Positions 42,096 through 52,749 of a stretch of 64,000 nt of DNA are shown one piece after another. Position numbers and translations under genes: made by a program. Origin of the DNA: Thauera propionica. Its GTDB lineage: Bacteria > Pseudomonadota > Gammaproteobacteria > Burkholderiales > Rhodocyclaceae. The stretch's first letter is position 1; each line of letters begins with the position of its first letter. The notes beneath the pieces were generated by a model that did no database searches, was not told the origin of the DNA, and saw only the letters and a list, made by a program, of their open reading frames with translations. The stretch covers positions 186,001-250,000 of the forward strand of contig NZ_NOIH01000003.1 of NCBI RefSeq assembly GCF_002245655.1. The letters run 5' to 3'.

Positions 42096-42896
42096 TCAGC
42101 GCCCGCCGAACGACGGCGCACGTTTTGCCAGGAAGGCCGTAACGCCCTCGGCAAAATCGTCGGCGGCTGCGCAGCGCGCAAAGGCTTCCGCCTCGCTCTG
42201 CAGCTGCGATTCGAGCTGGTTGTCGTGCGAAGCCGTGAGCAGGCGCTTGATCTCGCCGTAGGCGTGCTGCGGCCCAGACAGCAAGCGACTCGCCAGTGCC
42301 GAAACCTCGTCGTCGAGCCGGTCGAGGGGCGCGACGCGGTTCACCAGCCCCAGGCGGAGCGCCTCGGCGGCATCGAAACGCTCGGCCAGCAACAGCAACT
42401 CGGCCGCCTTGCGCCGGCCGACGATGCGGGGCAGGAAATACGATGCGCCACCGTCACCCGACAGCGCGATCGAGGCATAGGCGGTGGTGAACTTGGCGTT
42501 GTCCGCACAGATCGCGAGGTCGCAGCCCAGCATCAGCGACAGGCCGAAACCGGCGCATGCGCCACGCACCTTTGCGATCACCGGCTGCGGCAGGCTCTGC
42601 AGGATCTCCACGGTGGGGTTGATGTGCTGCACGATCAGCGCCTTGAATTCCGCCAGACGCGCTTCGCGCGACAGATGCAGCTGGCCCGCGAAGTCCTTCA
42701 GGTCGCCACCGGCCATGAAATGGTCTCCCGCCCCCTGCACGACGACCACGCCGTAGTCCTTGCGCGCCGCAAGTTCGCGCGCGGCCGCGGCCAGGTCGGG
42801 CATCATCGCGATCGACAGGGCATTGAGCGCCTGCGGCCGGTTGAGCGTCAGGGTGGCGATGCCATCGGTGACATCGAGCAGAACGGTATCCGCCAT
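42096..42896 (-). CDS. Crotonase-family enoyl-CoA hydratase/isomerase
   Basis: 266-residue cytoplasmic protein. The start at 42896 (MADTVLLDVTDGIATL) has GGAGG upstream. The oxyanion-hole segments are HFMAGGDLKDF and GACAGFGLSLMLGCDL. The two hydratase glutamates appear replaced (LSL where hydratases have CEL, and ASIALSGDGG where they have PEI...PGAGG), which is nearer the PaaG-type isomerase pattern. The nqr terminator separates it from nqrF. Its acyl-CoA substrate is unknown. Confidence 0.88.
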   Translation of the reverse strand: MADTVLLDVTDGIATLTLNRPQALNALSIAMMPDLAAAARELAARKDYGVVVVQGAGDHFMAGGDLKDFAGQLHLSREARLAEFKALIVQHINPTVEILQSLPQPVIAKVRGACAGFGLSLMLGCDLAICADNAKFTTAYASIALSGDGGASYFLPRIVGRRKAAELLLLAERFDAAEALRLGLVNRVAPLDRLDDEVSALASRLLSGPQHAYGEIKRLLTASHDNQLESQLQSEAEAFARCAAADDFAEGVTAFLAKRAPSFGGR

Positions 42897-42911
42897 CGGG
42901 AAATCCTCCAG

Positions 42912-42952
42912 AAAAAATGCCCGCCATGCGCACGGGCGCAACAGCGGGCATT
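42912..42952 (-). terminator. Intrinsic terminator of the nqr operon
   Basis: On the minus strand a perfect 9-bp stem AATGCCCGC/GCGGGCATT is followed directly by four more Ts. It lies 48 nt after the nqrF stop and just before the ribosome-binding site of the crotonase gene. Confidence 0.75.
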
Positions 42953-42999
42953 CTGACACGGCGCGCGGCGCGCCCCGTGGTGTCGCGTGGCCCCGGCCT

Positions 43000-44223
43000 T
43001 CAGCCGCCGAAGTCGTCGAGCATGATGTTCTCGCGCTCGACGCCGAGATCCAGCAGCATCTTGATCACTGCCGCGTTCATCATCGGGGGGCCGCACATGT
43101 AGAACTCGCAGTCCTCGGGGGCCGGATGGTCCTTGAGGTAGTTCTCGTACAGCACGTTGTGGATGAAGCCGGTGTAGCCGGTCCAGTTGTCCTCGGGCAG
43201 GGGGTCCGACAGCGCGAGGTGCCACTTGAAGTTCGGGTTCTCGGCGGCGAGCTTGTCGAACTCCTCGACGTAGAAGGCTTCGCGCATCGAGCGCGCGCCG
43301 TACCAGAAGCTGATCTTGCGCTTGCTGCTCAGGCGCTTGAGCTGGTCGAAGATGTGCGAACGCATCGGTGCCATGCCCGCACCGCCGCCGATGAAGACCA
43401 TCTCGTTGTCGGTGTCGCGGGCGAAGAACTCGCCGAACGGACCATACACCGTGACCTTGTCACCCTTCTTGAGGTTGAACACCCAAGAGGACATCTTGCC
43501 CGGCGGAATGTCGTCACGGCCCGGTGGGGGCGACGCGACGCGGATGTTGAACTTCACCACGCCCTTCTCGTCCGGGTAGTTCGCCATCGAGTAGGCGCGG
43601 ATCACGGTCTCGTCCACCTTGGAGACGAAGCGCCACATGTTGAACTTGTCCCAGTCGCCGCGATACTCGTCCTGGATGTCGAAATCCTTGTAATTGACGA
43701 CGTGTGGCGGGCACTCGAGCTGCACATAGCCGCCAGCGCGGAAGTGGACGTCCTCGCCTTCGGGCAGGCGCAGCGTCAGTTCCTTGATGAAGGTGGCGAC
43801 GTTGGGGTTGGACTCCACCGTGCATTCCCACTTCTTCACGCCGAAGACTTCTTCCGGCACCTCGACCTTCATGTCCTGCTTGACCGGGGTCTGGCAGGAC
43901 AGGCGCCAGCCTTCCTTGGCGTCGCGCTTGGTGAAGTGCGATTCCTCGGTCGGCAGCATGGAGCCGCCGCCTTCCTTGACGACGCACTTGCACTGCGCGC
44001 AGGTGCCGCCACCGCCGCAGGCCGAGGGCAGGAAGAGCCCGCTTTCGGCCAGGGTCTGCAGCAGCTTGCCGCCGGCCGGGACGGTGATCTTCTTCTCGCC
44101 ATTGATGTCGATGGTGACGTCGCCGCTGGCCACCAGCCTGGAGCGGGCAACGATGATGAACACGGCCAACGCAAGCACGATGGCGGTGAACATCCCGATG
44201 CCGAGTACGATTTCGGTATTCAT
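43000..44223 (-). CDS. nqrF: Na+-translocating NADH:quinone reductase subunit F
   Basis: 407-residue electron-input subunit of Na+-NQR. One N-terminal membrane helix, then a 2Fe-2S ferredoxin domain with cysteines in [12 protein letters not shown] and RLSCQTP, an FAD-binding segment (RAYSMANYP) and an NADH-binding segment ([13 protein letters not shown]). It oxidises NADH and passes electrons to the membrane subunits. It is the last nqr gene, 15 nt after nqrE, and is followed by a terminator. Confidence 0.97.
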   Translation of the reverse strand: MNTEIVLGIGMFTAIVLALAVFIIVARSRLVASGDVTIDINGEKKITVPAGGKLLQTLAESGLFLPSACGGGGTCAQCKCVVKEGGGSMLPTEESHFTKRDAKEGWRLSCQTPVKQDMKVEVPEEVFGVKKWECTVESNPNVATFIKELTLRLPEGEDVHFRAGGYVQLECPPHVVNYKDFDIQDEYRGDWDKFNMWRFVSKVDETVIRAYSMANYPDEKGVVKFNIRVASPPPGRDDIPPGKMSSWVFNLKKGDKVTVYGPFGEFFARDTDNEMVFIGGGAGMAPMRSHIFDQLKRLSSKRKISFWYGARSMREAFYVEEFDKLAAENPNFKWHLALSDPLPEDNWTGYTGFIHNVLYENYLKDHPAPEDCEFYMCGPPMMNAAVIKMLLDLGVERENIMLDDFGG

Positions 44224-44238
44224 GTGTTCATCCCGTCC

Positions 44239-44847
44239 TTAGAGCTGCACGCCGGAGAAGGACATGAAGCCCAGCGACATCAGCCCGATGGTGATGAAGG
44301 TGATGCCCAGTCCCTGCAGACCCTCGGGCACGTCGCTGTACTTCAGCTTCTCGCGGATGCCCGCCAGCAGCGCGATCGCCAGCGCCCACGAGGCGCCAGA
44401 GCCGATGCCATACACCGTGCTTTCAGCAAGGTTGTAATCACGCTCGACCATGAACAGCGAGCCCGCCATGATCGCGCAGTTCACCGTGATGAGCGGCAGG
44501 AACACGCCCAGCGCGTTGTAGAGGCTGGGCACGTACTTGTCGAGCAGCATCTCGAGGATCTGCACGATCGCGGCAATCACGCCGATGTAGGACAGCAGGC
44601 CAAGGAAGGACAGATCGACGTCCGGCAGTCCCGCCCACGCCAGCGCGCCTTCGCGCAAGAGGTAGGTGTAGATCAGGTTATTGGCCGGGACCGTGATGGT
44701 CTGCACCACGATCACCGCGATACCGAGGCCGATCGCGGTCTCGACCTTCTTCGAGATGGCGATGAAGGTGCACATCCCGAGGAAGAAGGCGAGTGCCATG
44801 TTCTCGATGAACACGGCCCGGACGAAGAGGCTCAGATAGTGTTCCAT
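44239..44847 (-). CDS. nqrE: Na+-translocating NADH:quinone reductase subunit E
   Basis: 202-residue integral membrane subunit with about six helices, homologous to NqrD with inverted topology. The conserved Cys that helps hold the intramembrane Fe centre is in [16 protein letters not shown], and the second is in [11 protein letters not shown]. It begins 1 nt after the nqrD stop. Length equals the family norm. Confidence 0.96.
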   Translation of the reverse strand: MEHYLSLFVRAVFIENMALAFFLGMCTFIAISKKVETAIGLGIAVIVVQTITVPANNLIYTYLLREGALAWAGLPDVDLSFLGLLSYIGVIAAIVQILEMLLDKYVPSLYNALGVFLPLITVNCAIMAGSLFMVERDYNLAESTVYGIGSGASWALAIALLAGIREKLKYSDVPEGLQGLGITFITIGLMSLGFMSFSGVQL

Positions 44848-44848
44848 T

Positions 44849-45517
44849 TCAGTAGGCCTCCTTGGTCACGACCTGCGGCGCCATCTTGAACGCCGGCTTC
44901 TCGACCTGGTCCTTCTTCCACGAACGCAGCGCCCATATCAGCAGGCCGATCAGGAAGAACGCGGACGGCGGCAGCAGCAGCAGGCCGTTGGGCACGTACC
45001 AGCCGCCATCCTTGGCCAGCGCGATGATCTCGACCCCGAACAGCTTGCCGGCGCCAAACAGCTCGCGGATCACGCCCAGGGTCAGCAGCACGACGCTGTA
45101 GCCGAGGCCGTTGCCGATCCCGTCCATGAAGGACAGCAGCGGCGGGTTTTGCATCGCGAACGCTTCGGCGCGCCCCATCACGATGCAGTTGGTGATGATC
45201 AGGCCGACAAACACCGACAGCTGCTTGGCGAGGCTGAAGGCATATGCCCGCAGGATCTGATCGACCACGATCACGAGCGAAGCGATGATCACCATCTGCA
45301 CGATCATCCGGATCGAGCCCGGAATCTGGCTTCGGATCATCGAAATGAACATGCTCGAGAACGCCGTAACCAGCGTCAGCGCAATCGACATCACCAGCGC
45401 GGTCTTGAGGTTGGATGTCACCGCGAGCGCAGAACAGATGCCTAGGATCTGCAAACCGATCGGGTTGTTCGCAAAGATCGGGTTGAGTAGGACTTCCTTC
45501 ATGGTGGGTTTGGACAT
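44849..45517 (-). CDS. nqrD: Na+-translocating NADH:quinone reductase subunit D
   Basis: 222-residue integral membrane subunit. It has the paired motifs of the RnfE/NqrD family: [19 protein letters not shown] (Cys) and [17 protein letters not shown] (Cys), which with NqrE ligate the membrane Fe centre. It begins 2 nt after the nqrC stop. The C-terminal about 25 residues are polar and cytoplasmic. Confidence 0.96.
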   Translation of the reverse strand: MSKPTMKEVLLNPIFANNPIGLQILGICSALAVTSNLKTALVMSIALTLVTAFSSMFISMIRSQIPGSIRMIVQMVIIASLVIVVDQILRAYAFSLAKQLSVFVGLIITNCIVMGRAEAFAMQNPPLLSFMDGIGNGLGYSVVLLTLGVIRELFGAGKLFGVEIIALAKDGGWYVPNGLLLLPPSAFFLIGLLIWALRSWKKDQVEKPAFKMAPQVVTKEAY

Positions 45518-45519
45518 GA

Positions 45520-46305
45520 TCAGACCCCCTGGGTACGAAGTTTGGCCAGGTAGGGCCCGAAGCCCTGCTCACCCAGCCAGAATTGAAGCAGCCGGTCGAC
45601 GCCGTTGCTTGTCAGCGTGGCACCAGCAAGTGCATCGACCTGATGTGTCGCCTCGGGGTTCGCCGGATCCACGCCCCCCTTGACGATGCGGATCGCCGGT
45701 TTGCCCTGCTCGTCGAACAGGGTCTTGCCCGGCCACAGCGCCTTCCACTTCGGGTTGTCGACTTCGCCGCCAAGGCCCGGCGTCTCGGCATGCTGATAGA
45801 AGCCGAGGCCGACCACCGTGTTGAGGTCGTTCTTCACTGCGACGAAGCCATGGAGTGTCGACCAAAGCCCGTAGCCCCGCACCGGCAGAATGAGGGACTC
45901 GAGCTTTCCATCCTGCTCGACCATGTACACGGTGGTGAAGCGTTCGCGGCGCTTGATCAGCGCGATGTCCTCTTCGCCGGGCAGCGCATCGGACAGTTTC
46001 GGGTCTCGCGCTGCCTTCAGCGGGTCGAACAGGTTCGGATCATGGGCGTCCGCATACTCGCCCGTCTCCAGATCAATCACGCGCGCCCTGATGCGGCTGC
46101 CGAACACAGCCTTCACCTCGCGCGCCGACATTTCAGCATCACCCAGGCCGGCGATGGACAGGATGCTGCGTTGCTTGTCGAGCTGGCGGTTCTCGATCTG
46201 CACCGGCTTCAGCGAAACCGCCGCACCGGCAACGAAGACCGAGCTGACGAGACTGACCGCCAGCGCCACCAGCAGCGTACGGCTCGTCGATTCTTTCTTA
46301 GACAT
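45520..46305 (-). CDS. nqrC: Na+-translocating NADH:quinone reductase subunit C
   Basis: 261-residue periplasmic subunit with one N-terminal membrane helix and a covalently bound FMN. The flavinylation motif [S/A]GATxT is seen as [14 protein letters not shown] near the C-terminus. The start at 46305 ([20 protein letters not shown]) overlaps the nqrB end by 8 nt; the frame to 46338 is extra. FMN attachment needs ApbE, not found in this window. Confidence 0.95.
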   Translation of the reverse strand: MSKKESTSRTLLVALAVSLVSSVFVAGAAVSLKPVQIENRQLDKQRSILSIAGLGDAEMSAREVKAVFGSRIRARVIDLETGEYADAHDPNLFDPLKAARDPKLSDALPGEEDIALIKRRERFTTVYMVEQDGKLESLILPVRGYGLWSTLHGFVAVKNDLNTVVGLGFYQHAETPGLGGEVDNPKWKALWPGKTLFDEQGKPAIRIVKGGVDPANPEATHQVDALAGATLTSNGVDRLLQFWLGEQGFGPYLAKLRTQGV

Positions 46306-47511
46306 TGCGCGCAAGCCTCCGCTTGATGTTGGCCGCAATCACGAAGTGATCGATCAGCGGCGCACACAGGTTGGCGAAAAGGATGGCCAGCATGATGCCC
46401 TCGGGGAAGGCAGGGTTCACCACGCGCACCAGCACGGTCATGACACCGACCAGCGCGCCGAAGATCCACTTCCCGGTATTGGTCATCGACGCCGACACCG
46501 GGTCGGTCGCCATGAAGATCATGCCGAAGGCGAACCCGCCCATCACCAGATGCCAGTACCAGGGCACGGCGAACATCGGGTTGGTGTCAGAGCCGATGGC
46601 GTTGAACAGCAGGCTCATGCCCACCATGCCGAGGAACACACCGGTGACGATGCGCCAGGACGCGATCTTCATCAGCAGAAGCACCGCACCGCCGATCAGG
46701 ATGGCCAGCGTGCTGGTCTCGCCGATCGAACCGTGGACGGTACCGAGGAAGGCGCTCATCCAGTCGATGCCGTTGCCGACCACCGCCTCGATACCTCCGC
46801 TGGCGCCGAGCGACAGCATGGTCGCGCCGGTATAGCCATCCACCGCGGTCCACACGGCGTCGCCCGACATCTGCGCCGGATAGGCGAAGTACAGGAAGGC
46901 ACGGCCGGTCAGCGCCGGGTTGAGGAAGTTCTTGCCGGTACCGCCGAACACTTCCTTGCCGATCACCACGCCGAAGCTGATGCCCAGCGCCACCTGCCAC
47001 AACGGCATGTCCGGCGGGCAGGTCAGGGCGAACAGCACCGAGGTGACGAAGAAGCCCTCGTTCACCTCATGGCGGCGAATCGCGGCGAACAGCACTTCCC
47101 AGAAGCCACCGACGATGAAGGTCGTCAGGTAGATCGGCAGGAAGTAGGTCGCCCCGTGCAGGAAGTTTGCCCACAGGCTGGCCGGGTCCAGCCCCGCCAG
47201 CGCACTGGTCAGCGCGATGCGCCAGCCGTCCTGCGCCGCCATCAGCTCGGCACTGCCGGCGAGGATGGTGTTGGCCTGGTAGCCGACGTTCCACATGCCG
47301 AAGAACATCGCCGGGAAGGTGCACAGCCACACCGTGATCATCATGCGCTTGAGGTCGAGACCGTCGCGCACGTGGGAGGTGGTGCGGGTGACACTGCCGG
47401 GCTTGAACAGACCCGTGTCGATGGCTTCGTACAGAGCGTAGAACTTCTCGTACTTGCCGCCCTTTTCAAAATGATGCTCGATGCTGTCGAGCCAGGAGCG
47501 CAGACCCATTC

Positions 47512-47515
<4 letters not shown>
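46298..47515 (-). CDS. nqrB: Na+-translocating NADH:quinone reductase subunit B
   Basis: 405-residue membrane subunit with about ten helices, carrying covalent FMN and riboflavin and forming the sodium path. The FMN-attachment Thr lies in [13 protein letters not shown]. Other family segments are [17 protein letters not shown] and [20 protein letters not shown]. It overlaps the nqrA stop by 4 nt. Confidence 0.96.
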
Positions 47516-48852
<1,337 letters not shown>

Positions 48853-48960
48853 GCGTCTCTCGCCCAAACTGTCGTGACAATGGGCGGGAGGCGAACGAAC
48901 CCCCGGCAAGACTGCAATCCGAAGGCTGTCGACGCGCTCCCGCATCAAACAAACCCGCGG

Positions 48961-49017
48961 ATTATAAAAGATTGTTACCAACCGATCACGGTGATCGATC
49001 AGGTGACGTGCACGTCA
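48961..49017 (-). promoter_or_regulatory. Putative nqr promoter with stacked palindromes
   Basis: On the minus strand TATAAT lies at 48961-48966, about 110 nt before nqrA. A 7+1+7 palindrome CGATCAC-G-GTGATCG (48983-48997) covers the -35 position. It overlaps TGATCGATCA (48992-49001), and a perfect 14-bp palindrome TGACGTGCACGTCA follows at 49004-49017. This looks like an operator array, but I cannot name the regulator. Confidence 0.45.
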
Positions 49018-49042
49018 TCCGTGTTATCCGAAGGGTGGGAAT

Positions 49043-49072
49043 GGGGAACGGCAGCCGAAGCTGCCGTTCCCC
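49043..49072 (-). terminator. Hairpin with UUCG loop after the beta-oxidation operon
   Basis: A perfect 13-bp stem (49043-49055 with 49060-49072) closes a 4-nt loop that reads TTCG on the minus strand, a C(UUCG)G extra-stable tetraloop. It lies 23 nt after the last thiolase stop. No long T-run follows. Confidence 0.65.
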
Positions 49073-49094
49073 GAACGCCATGCGAAAGGCCGAA

Positions 49095-50294
49095 TCAGAC
49101 GCGCTCGAACACCCCTGCTGCGCCCATGCCCGTGCCGATGCACATGCTGATCATGCCGTAGCGCAGGCCGGGATCGCGCTGCATGGCGGCCATCAGTGTC
49201 GCAGTGCGGATCGCCCCCGTCGCGCCTAGCGGATGCCCCAGCGCGATCGCCCCGCCCAGCGGATTGACCTTGGCCGGGTCCATCTCCAGTTGGCGCATCA
49301 CCGCCAGCGCCTGGGCGGCGAAGGCCTCGTTCAGCTCGGTCCAGCCGATGTCGCCCATGCCCACCCCTGCACGCTGCAGGGCGCGCGGGATGGCCTCGAT
49401 CGGGCCGATGCCCATGACCTCGGGCGGTACACCGGCCACGGCGAAGCTGGCAAAGCGCGCGATCGGCTTCACGTCATAGCGCTTCACTGCCGCCTCGCTC
49501 ATCAGCAGCACCGCGGCCGCACCATCGGACATCTGCGAACTGTTGCCCGCCGTCACCGAGCCGCGCGCGGCGAACACCGGCTTGAGCTTGGCCAGCTTGT
49601 CCAATGCCGAATCCGGCCGCGGCCCCTCGTCCTGCGCCAGCATGCGCTCGACGATGCGTACCGTGCCGCCTTCGCCAGGCACGTGTGACTTCACCGCATA
49701 CGGCACGATCTCGGCCTCGAACTGCCCGGCCGCAATCGCCGCGCAGGCGCGACGATGCGACTCGACGGCGAACGCGTCCTGATCCTCGCGGCTGACGCCC
49801 CACTGCTGCGCCACCCGCTCCGCCGTCAGCCCCATGCCGTAGGCGATGGCGACGTTCTCGGCGTGCGCGAAGATCTCCGGATTGAGGCTGACCTTGTTGC
49901 CCATCATCTGCGGCATCGCGCTCATGCTTTCGGTGCCGGCGGCGATCATCACGTCAGCCTCGCCAAGGCGGATGCGGTTGGCGGCATCGGCCACTGCCTG
50001 CAGACCCGAGGCGCAGAAGCGGTTGATCGTGACACCCGGCACCCTGTCCGAAAGGCCGGCCAGCAGCAAGCCGATACGCGACACGTTCATGCCTTGCTCG
50101 GCTTCCGGCATTGCGCAGCCGGTGATGACGTCGCCGATCTCGTTGCCATCGAGATTGGGCACCTTCGCGACCACCTCGCGCAGCACCTTCGCCAGCATGT
50201 CGTCCGGCCGCACGTTGCGGAAGGCACCGTTGCGCTTCGCAACCGGCGTGCGCACCGCGGCGACGATATAGGCGTCCTGAATCTGTTTGCTCAT
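49095..50294 (-). CDS. Acetyl-CoA C-acyltransferase (thiolase), FadA-type
   Basis: 399-residue thiolase that cleaves 3-ketoacyl-CoA to acetyl-CoA and a shortened acyl-CoA. Active-site Cys is in NRFCASGLQAVADA, His in GGAIALGHPLGATGA and the second Cys in SMCIGTGMGAAGVFE. It follows the 793-residue bifunctional enzyme by 13 nt, so the two probably act as one beta-oxidation pair. It is the last gene of the operon before a hairpin. Confidence 0.93.
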   Translation of the reverse strand: MSKQIQDAYIVAAVRTPVAKRNGAFRNVRPDDMLAKVLREVVAKVPNLDGNEIGDVITGCAMPEAEQGMNVSRIGLLLAGLSDRVPGVTINRFCASGLQAVADAANRIRLGEADVMIAAGTESMSAMPQMMGNKVSLNPEIFAHAENVAIAYGMGLTAERVAQQWGVSREDQDAFAVESHRRACAAIAAGQFEAEIVPYAVKSHVPGEGGTVRIVERMLAQDEGPRPDSALDKLAKLKPVFAARGSVTAGNSSQMSDGAAAVLLMSEAAVKRYDVKPIARFASFAVAGVPPEVMGIGPIEAIPRALQRAGVGMGDIGWTELNEAFAAQALAVMRQLEMDPAKVNPLGGAIALGHPLGATGAIRTATLMAAMQRDPGLRYGMISMCIGTGMGAAGVFERV

Positions 50295-50307
50295 CGATTC
50301 TTCTCCG

Positions 50308-52689
50308 TCAGTTGCGCAGGGGCTTGCCCGTCTCGAGCATGTGCGCGATGCGCTGCTGGGTCTTCTCGGTCTTCAGCAGTTCTACGAACTGCGCGCGCTC
50401 GACGTCCAGGATCCACTGCTCGCTGACGCGGCTGTTGGTCTCCACTTCACCACCGCACAGCGCGGTGGCCGCCGCCTTGGCGACGCGGTAGTCGTGCGCC
50501 GAGATGAAGCCCCCTTCGGCCATGTTCACCAGCATCATTTCGCAGGTCGCGATGCCGTTGCGCCCCGCCACGGTGACCGCCGGATTGACCAGCGCCGGGC
50601 GCCAGGCCGATTCGGCCATCGCCCGCGCGCGGCGAATCCCGGCGTACAGGATCTCGGCAGCGTTGAACACCACGTCGTCCCCCGCCCGCCCGAAGCCGAG
50701 CTGGATCGCCTCCAGCGCGCTCTTGGCGACAGTCGCCATCGCAATCGTCTGGAAGGCGTTCTGGATGTAGGGGAACACATCACCGCCGGCCGCACGCAGC
50801 GCCAGGGCGTGGGCCTGCAAGGCGAACTCCTTGCTGCCGCCACCCGCCGGAATCAGGCCGACGCCGGCCTCGACCAGGCCGACGTAGCTTTCGAGCGCGA
50901 ACACGCGGTGCGCGGCGTGCATCACGAACTCGCAGCCGCCGCCCAGCGCCATGCCCTGCACCGCCGCGACCACTGGCACCTGCGCATGCTTGATGCTCAT
51001 CGACGCGCGCTGGAACTTCGCCACCATCTTCTCGAGCAGATCGAACTGACCGGCGCGGCAGGCCTCGCCCACCTGCTGCAGATTGGCACCGACCGCGAAC
51101 GGCGCCGGCTGCCAGATCACCAGGCCGTCGAGGTCGGCTTCGGCACGCGCGATCGCCTCGAGCAGACCATCCATCACCTCGTCGCCGATCGCGTGCATCT
51201 TCGACACGATCGACACGATGCCAATGCGCGCATCCAGGTCGGCGCGCCGCCACAGGCGCACGCCGCCGTTCTCCCACAGCGTCTCGCCGCGGTCGTCCGG
51301 CGCCTCGCCCAGAACCCGGTCCGGATAGAGCTGGCGCTGATACACGGGCAGCGCCGCGCGCGCCTTCAGCGCGTTCTCCGCGGCACTGAAGGAGCCCGCG
51401 GGCGCATGCGCACCGTCGCGCTCGAACACCCATGGTGGCAGCGGCACGCTCGACATCGCGCGACCGTGGTCGATGTCCTCCTGGATCATCGCCGCCACCT
51501 CGCGCCAGCCCGCGGCCTGCCAGGTCTCGAACGGCCCCTGCGCCCAGCCGAAGCCCCAGCGCATCGCCAGGTCGACATCGCGCGCATTGTCGGCGATGTC
51601 GCCCAGATGCACCGCGCAGTAATGAAACACGTCGCGGAAGATGGACCACAGGAACTGCGCCTGCGGGTGCGGATGCGCTGCGAGCTGGGCGAACTTCTCC
51701 GCCGGGCTCTTCAGCTTCAGGATCGCCTCGACCTCGGGGAAGACCTCGCCGCCGCTGTCGCGGTAGTCCTGCAGATTCAGGTCGAGCACCTGGATCTGCT
51801 TGCCCTGCTTGCGGTAGATGCCGCATTTGGTCTTCTGCCCCAGCGCACCCTTGGCGATCAGCGCCTGCAGCCACGCGGGCGTGCTGAAATGCGCATGCCA
51901 GGGGTCGTTGGGCAGCGTCGCCTGCATGGTGCCAACGACGTGCGCCAGCGTATCGAGACCGACGACGTCGCCCGTGCGGAAGGTGGCGCTCTTGGGACGG
52001 CCGATGCGCGGACCGGTCAGCAGGTCGACTTCATCGAAGGCCAGGCCCAGACGCTGGGTGTGGTGCAGCACCGCCAGGATCGAGAATACGCCGACGCGGT
52101 TGGCGACGAAGTTGGGCGTGTCCTTGGCGCGCACGATGCTCTTGCCGAGGCGGGTCGTCAGCCAGGCCTCCAGCGCATCAAGCATCGCCGGATCAGTGTC
52201 GGCGGTGGGGATCAGTTCCACCAGCGGCATGTAGCGCGGCGGATTGAAGAAATGAATGCCGCAGAAGCGGCTGCGCGCGCCGGCCGGCATGCCGGCGGAG
52301 AGGGCATTGATCGACAGACCCGAGGTGTTCGACGCGAACACGGCACCGGGCTTCAGATGCGGGGCAACCTTGGCGTAGAGATCGAGCTTCCACTCCATCT
52401 TCTCGGCGATAGCCTCGATGACCAGGTCGCATTCGCCCAGTCGGGCGAGGTCGGTGCCGTAGTTGGCGGCCTCGATGTACTGCGCGCGATCCTTCGCCGC
52501 GAACGGCGCCGGATCGAGCTTCTTCATGCTGGCGACGGCCTTGTCGACGACGCCGTTTGCCGGGCCTTCCTTGGCCGGCAGATCGAAGAGGATCACCGGC
52601 ACGTCGGCATTGGCGCAATGGGCGGCAATCTGCGCGCCCATGACGCCGGCGCCGAGCACGGCAACCTTGCGGATGATGAGACGACTCAT
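50308..52689 (-). CDS. 3-hydroxyacyl-CoA dehydrogenase/enoyl-CoA hydratase, FadN-type domain order
   Basis: 793-residue bifunctional beta-oxidation enzyme. The NAD-binding dehydrogenase comes first (VAVLGAGVMGAQIAAHCANA; catalytic His in CGIHFFNPPRYMPLVELIP) and the crotonase domain is C-terminal (QGMALGGGCEFVMHAA and LVEAGVGLIPAGGG keep both glutamates). This order is opposite to FadB/FadJ and like Bacillus FadN. It hydrates enoyl-CoA and oxidises the 3-hydroxy product. It lies upstream of its likely thiolase partner. Confidence 0.93.
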   Translation of the reverse strand: MSRLIIRKVAVLGAGVMGAQIAAHCANADVPVILFDLPAKEGPANGVVDKAVASMKKLDPAPFAAKDRAQYIEAANYGTDLARLGECDLVIEAIAEKMEWKLDLYAKVAPHLKPGAVFASNTSGLSINALSAGMPAGARSRFCGIHFFNPPRYMPLVELIPTADTDPAMLDALEAWLTTRLGKSIVRAKDTPNFVANRVGVFSILAVLHHTQRLGLAFDEVDLLTGPRIGRPKSATFRTGDVVGLDTLAHVVGTMQATLPNDPWHAHFSTPAWLQALIAKGALGQKTKCGIYRKQGKQIQVLDLNLQDYRDSGGEVFPEVEAILKLKSPAEKFAQLAAHPHPQAQFLWSIFRDVFHYCAVHLGDIADNARDVDLAMRWGFGWAQGPFETWQAAGWREVAAMIQEDIDHGRAMSSVPLPPWVFERDGAHAPAGSFSAAENALKARAALPVYQRQLYPDRVLGEAPDDRGETLWENGGVRLWRRADLDARIGIVSIVSKMHAIGDEVMDGLLEAIARAEADLDGLVIWQPAPFAVGANLQQVGEACRAGQFDLLEKMVAKFQRASMSIKHAQVPVVAAVQGMALGGGCEFVMHAAHRVFALESYVGLVEAGVGLIPAGGGSKEFALQAHALALRAAGGDVFPYIQNAFQTIAMATVAKSALEAIQLGFGRAGDDVVFNAAEILYAGIRRARAMAESAWRPALVNPAVTVAGRNGIATCEMMLVNMAEGGFISAHDYRVAKAAATALCGGEVETNSRVSEQWILDVERAQFVELLKTEKTQQRIAHMLETGKPLRN

Positions 52690-52749
52690 GCGGTTCTCCG
52701 GATGCGAAGCGGCCAGGCCACCGGGCCCGGCCGCGGCCCTCTGGCGGGG

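Noticed and set aside
48992-49001. TGATCGATCA upstream of nqrA as an FNR box
   Set aside because: FNR sites need TTGAT-N4-ATCAA; here only two bases separate the TGAT and ATCA half-sites.
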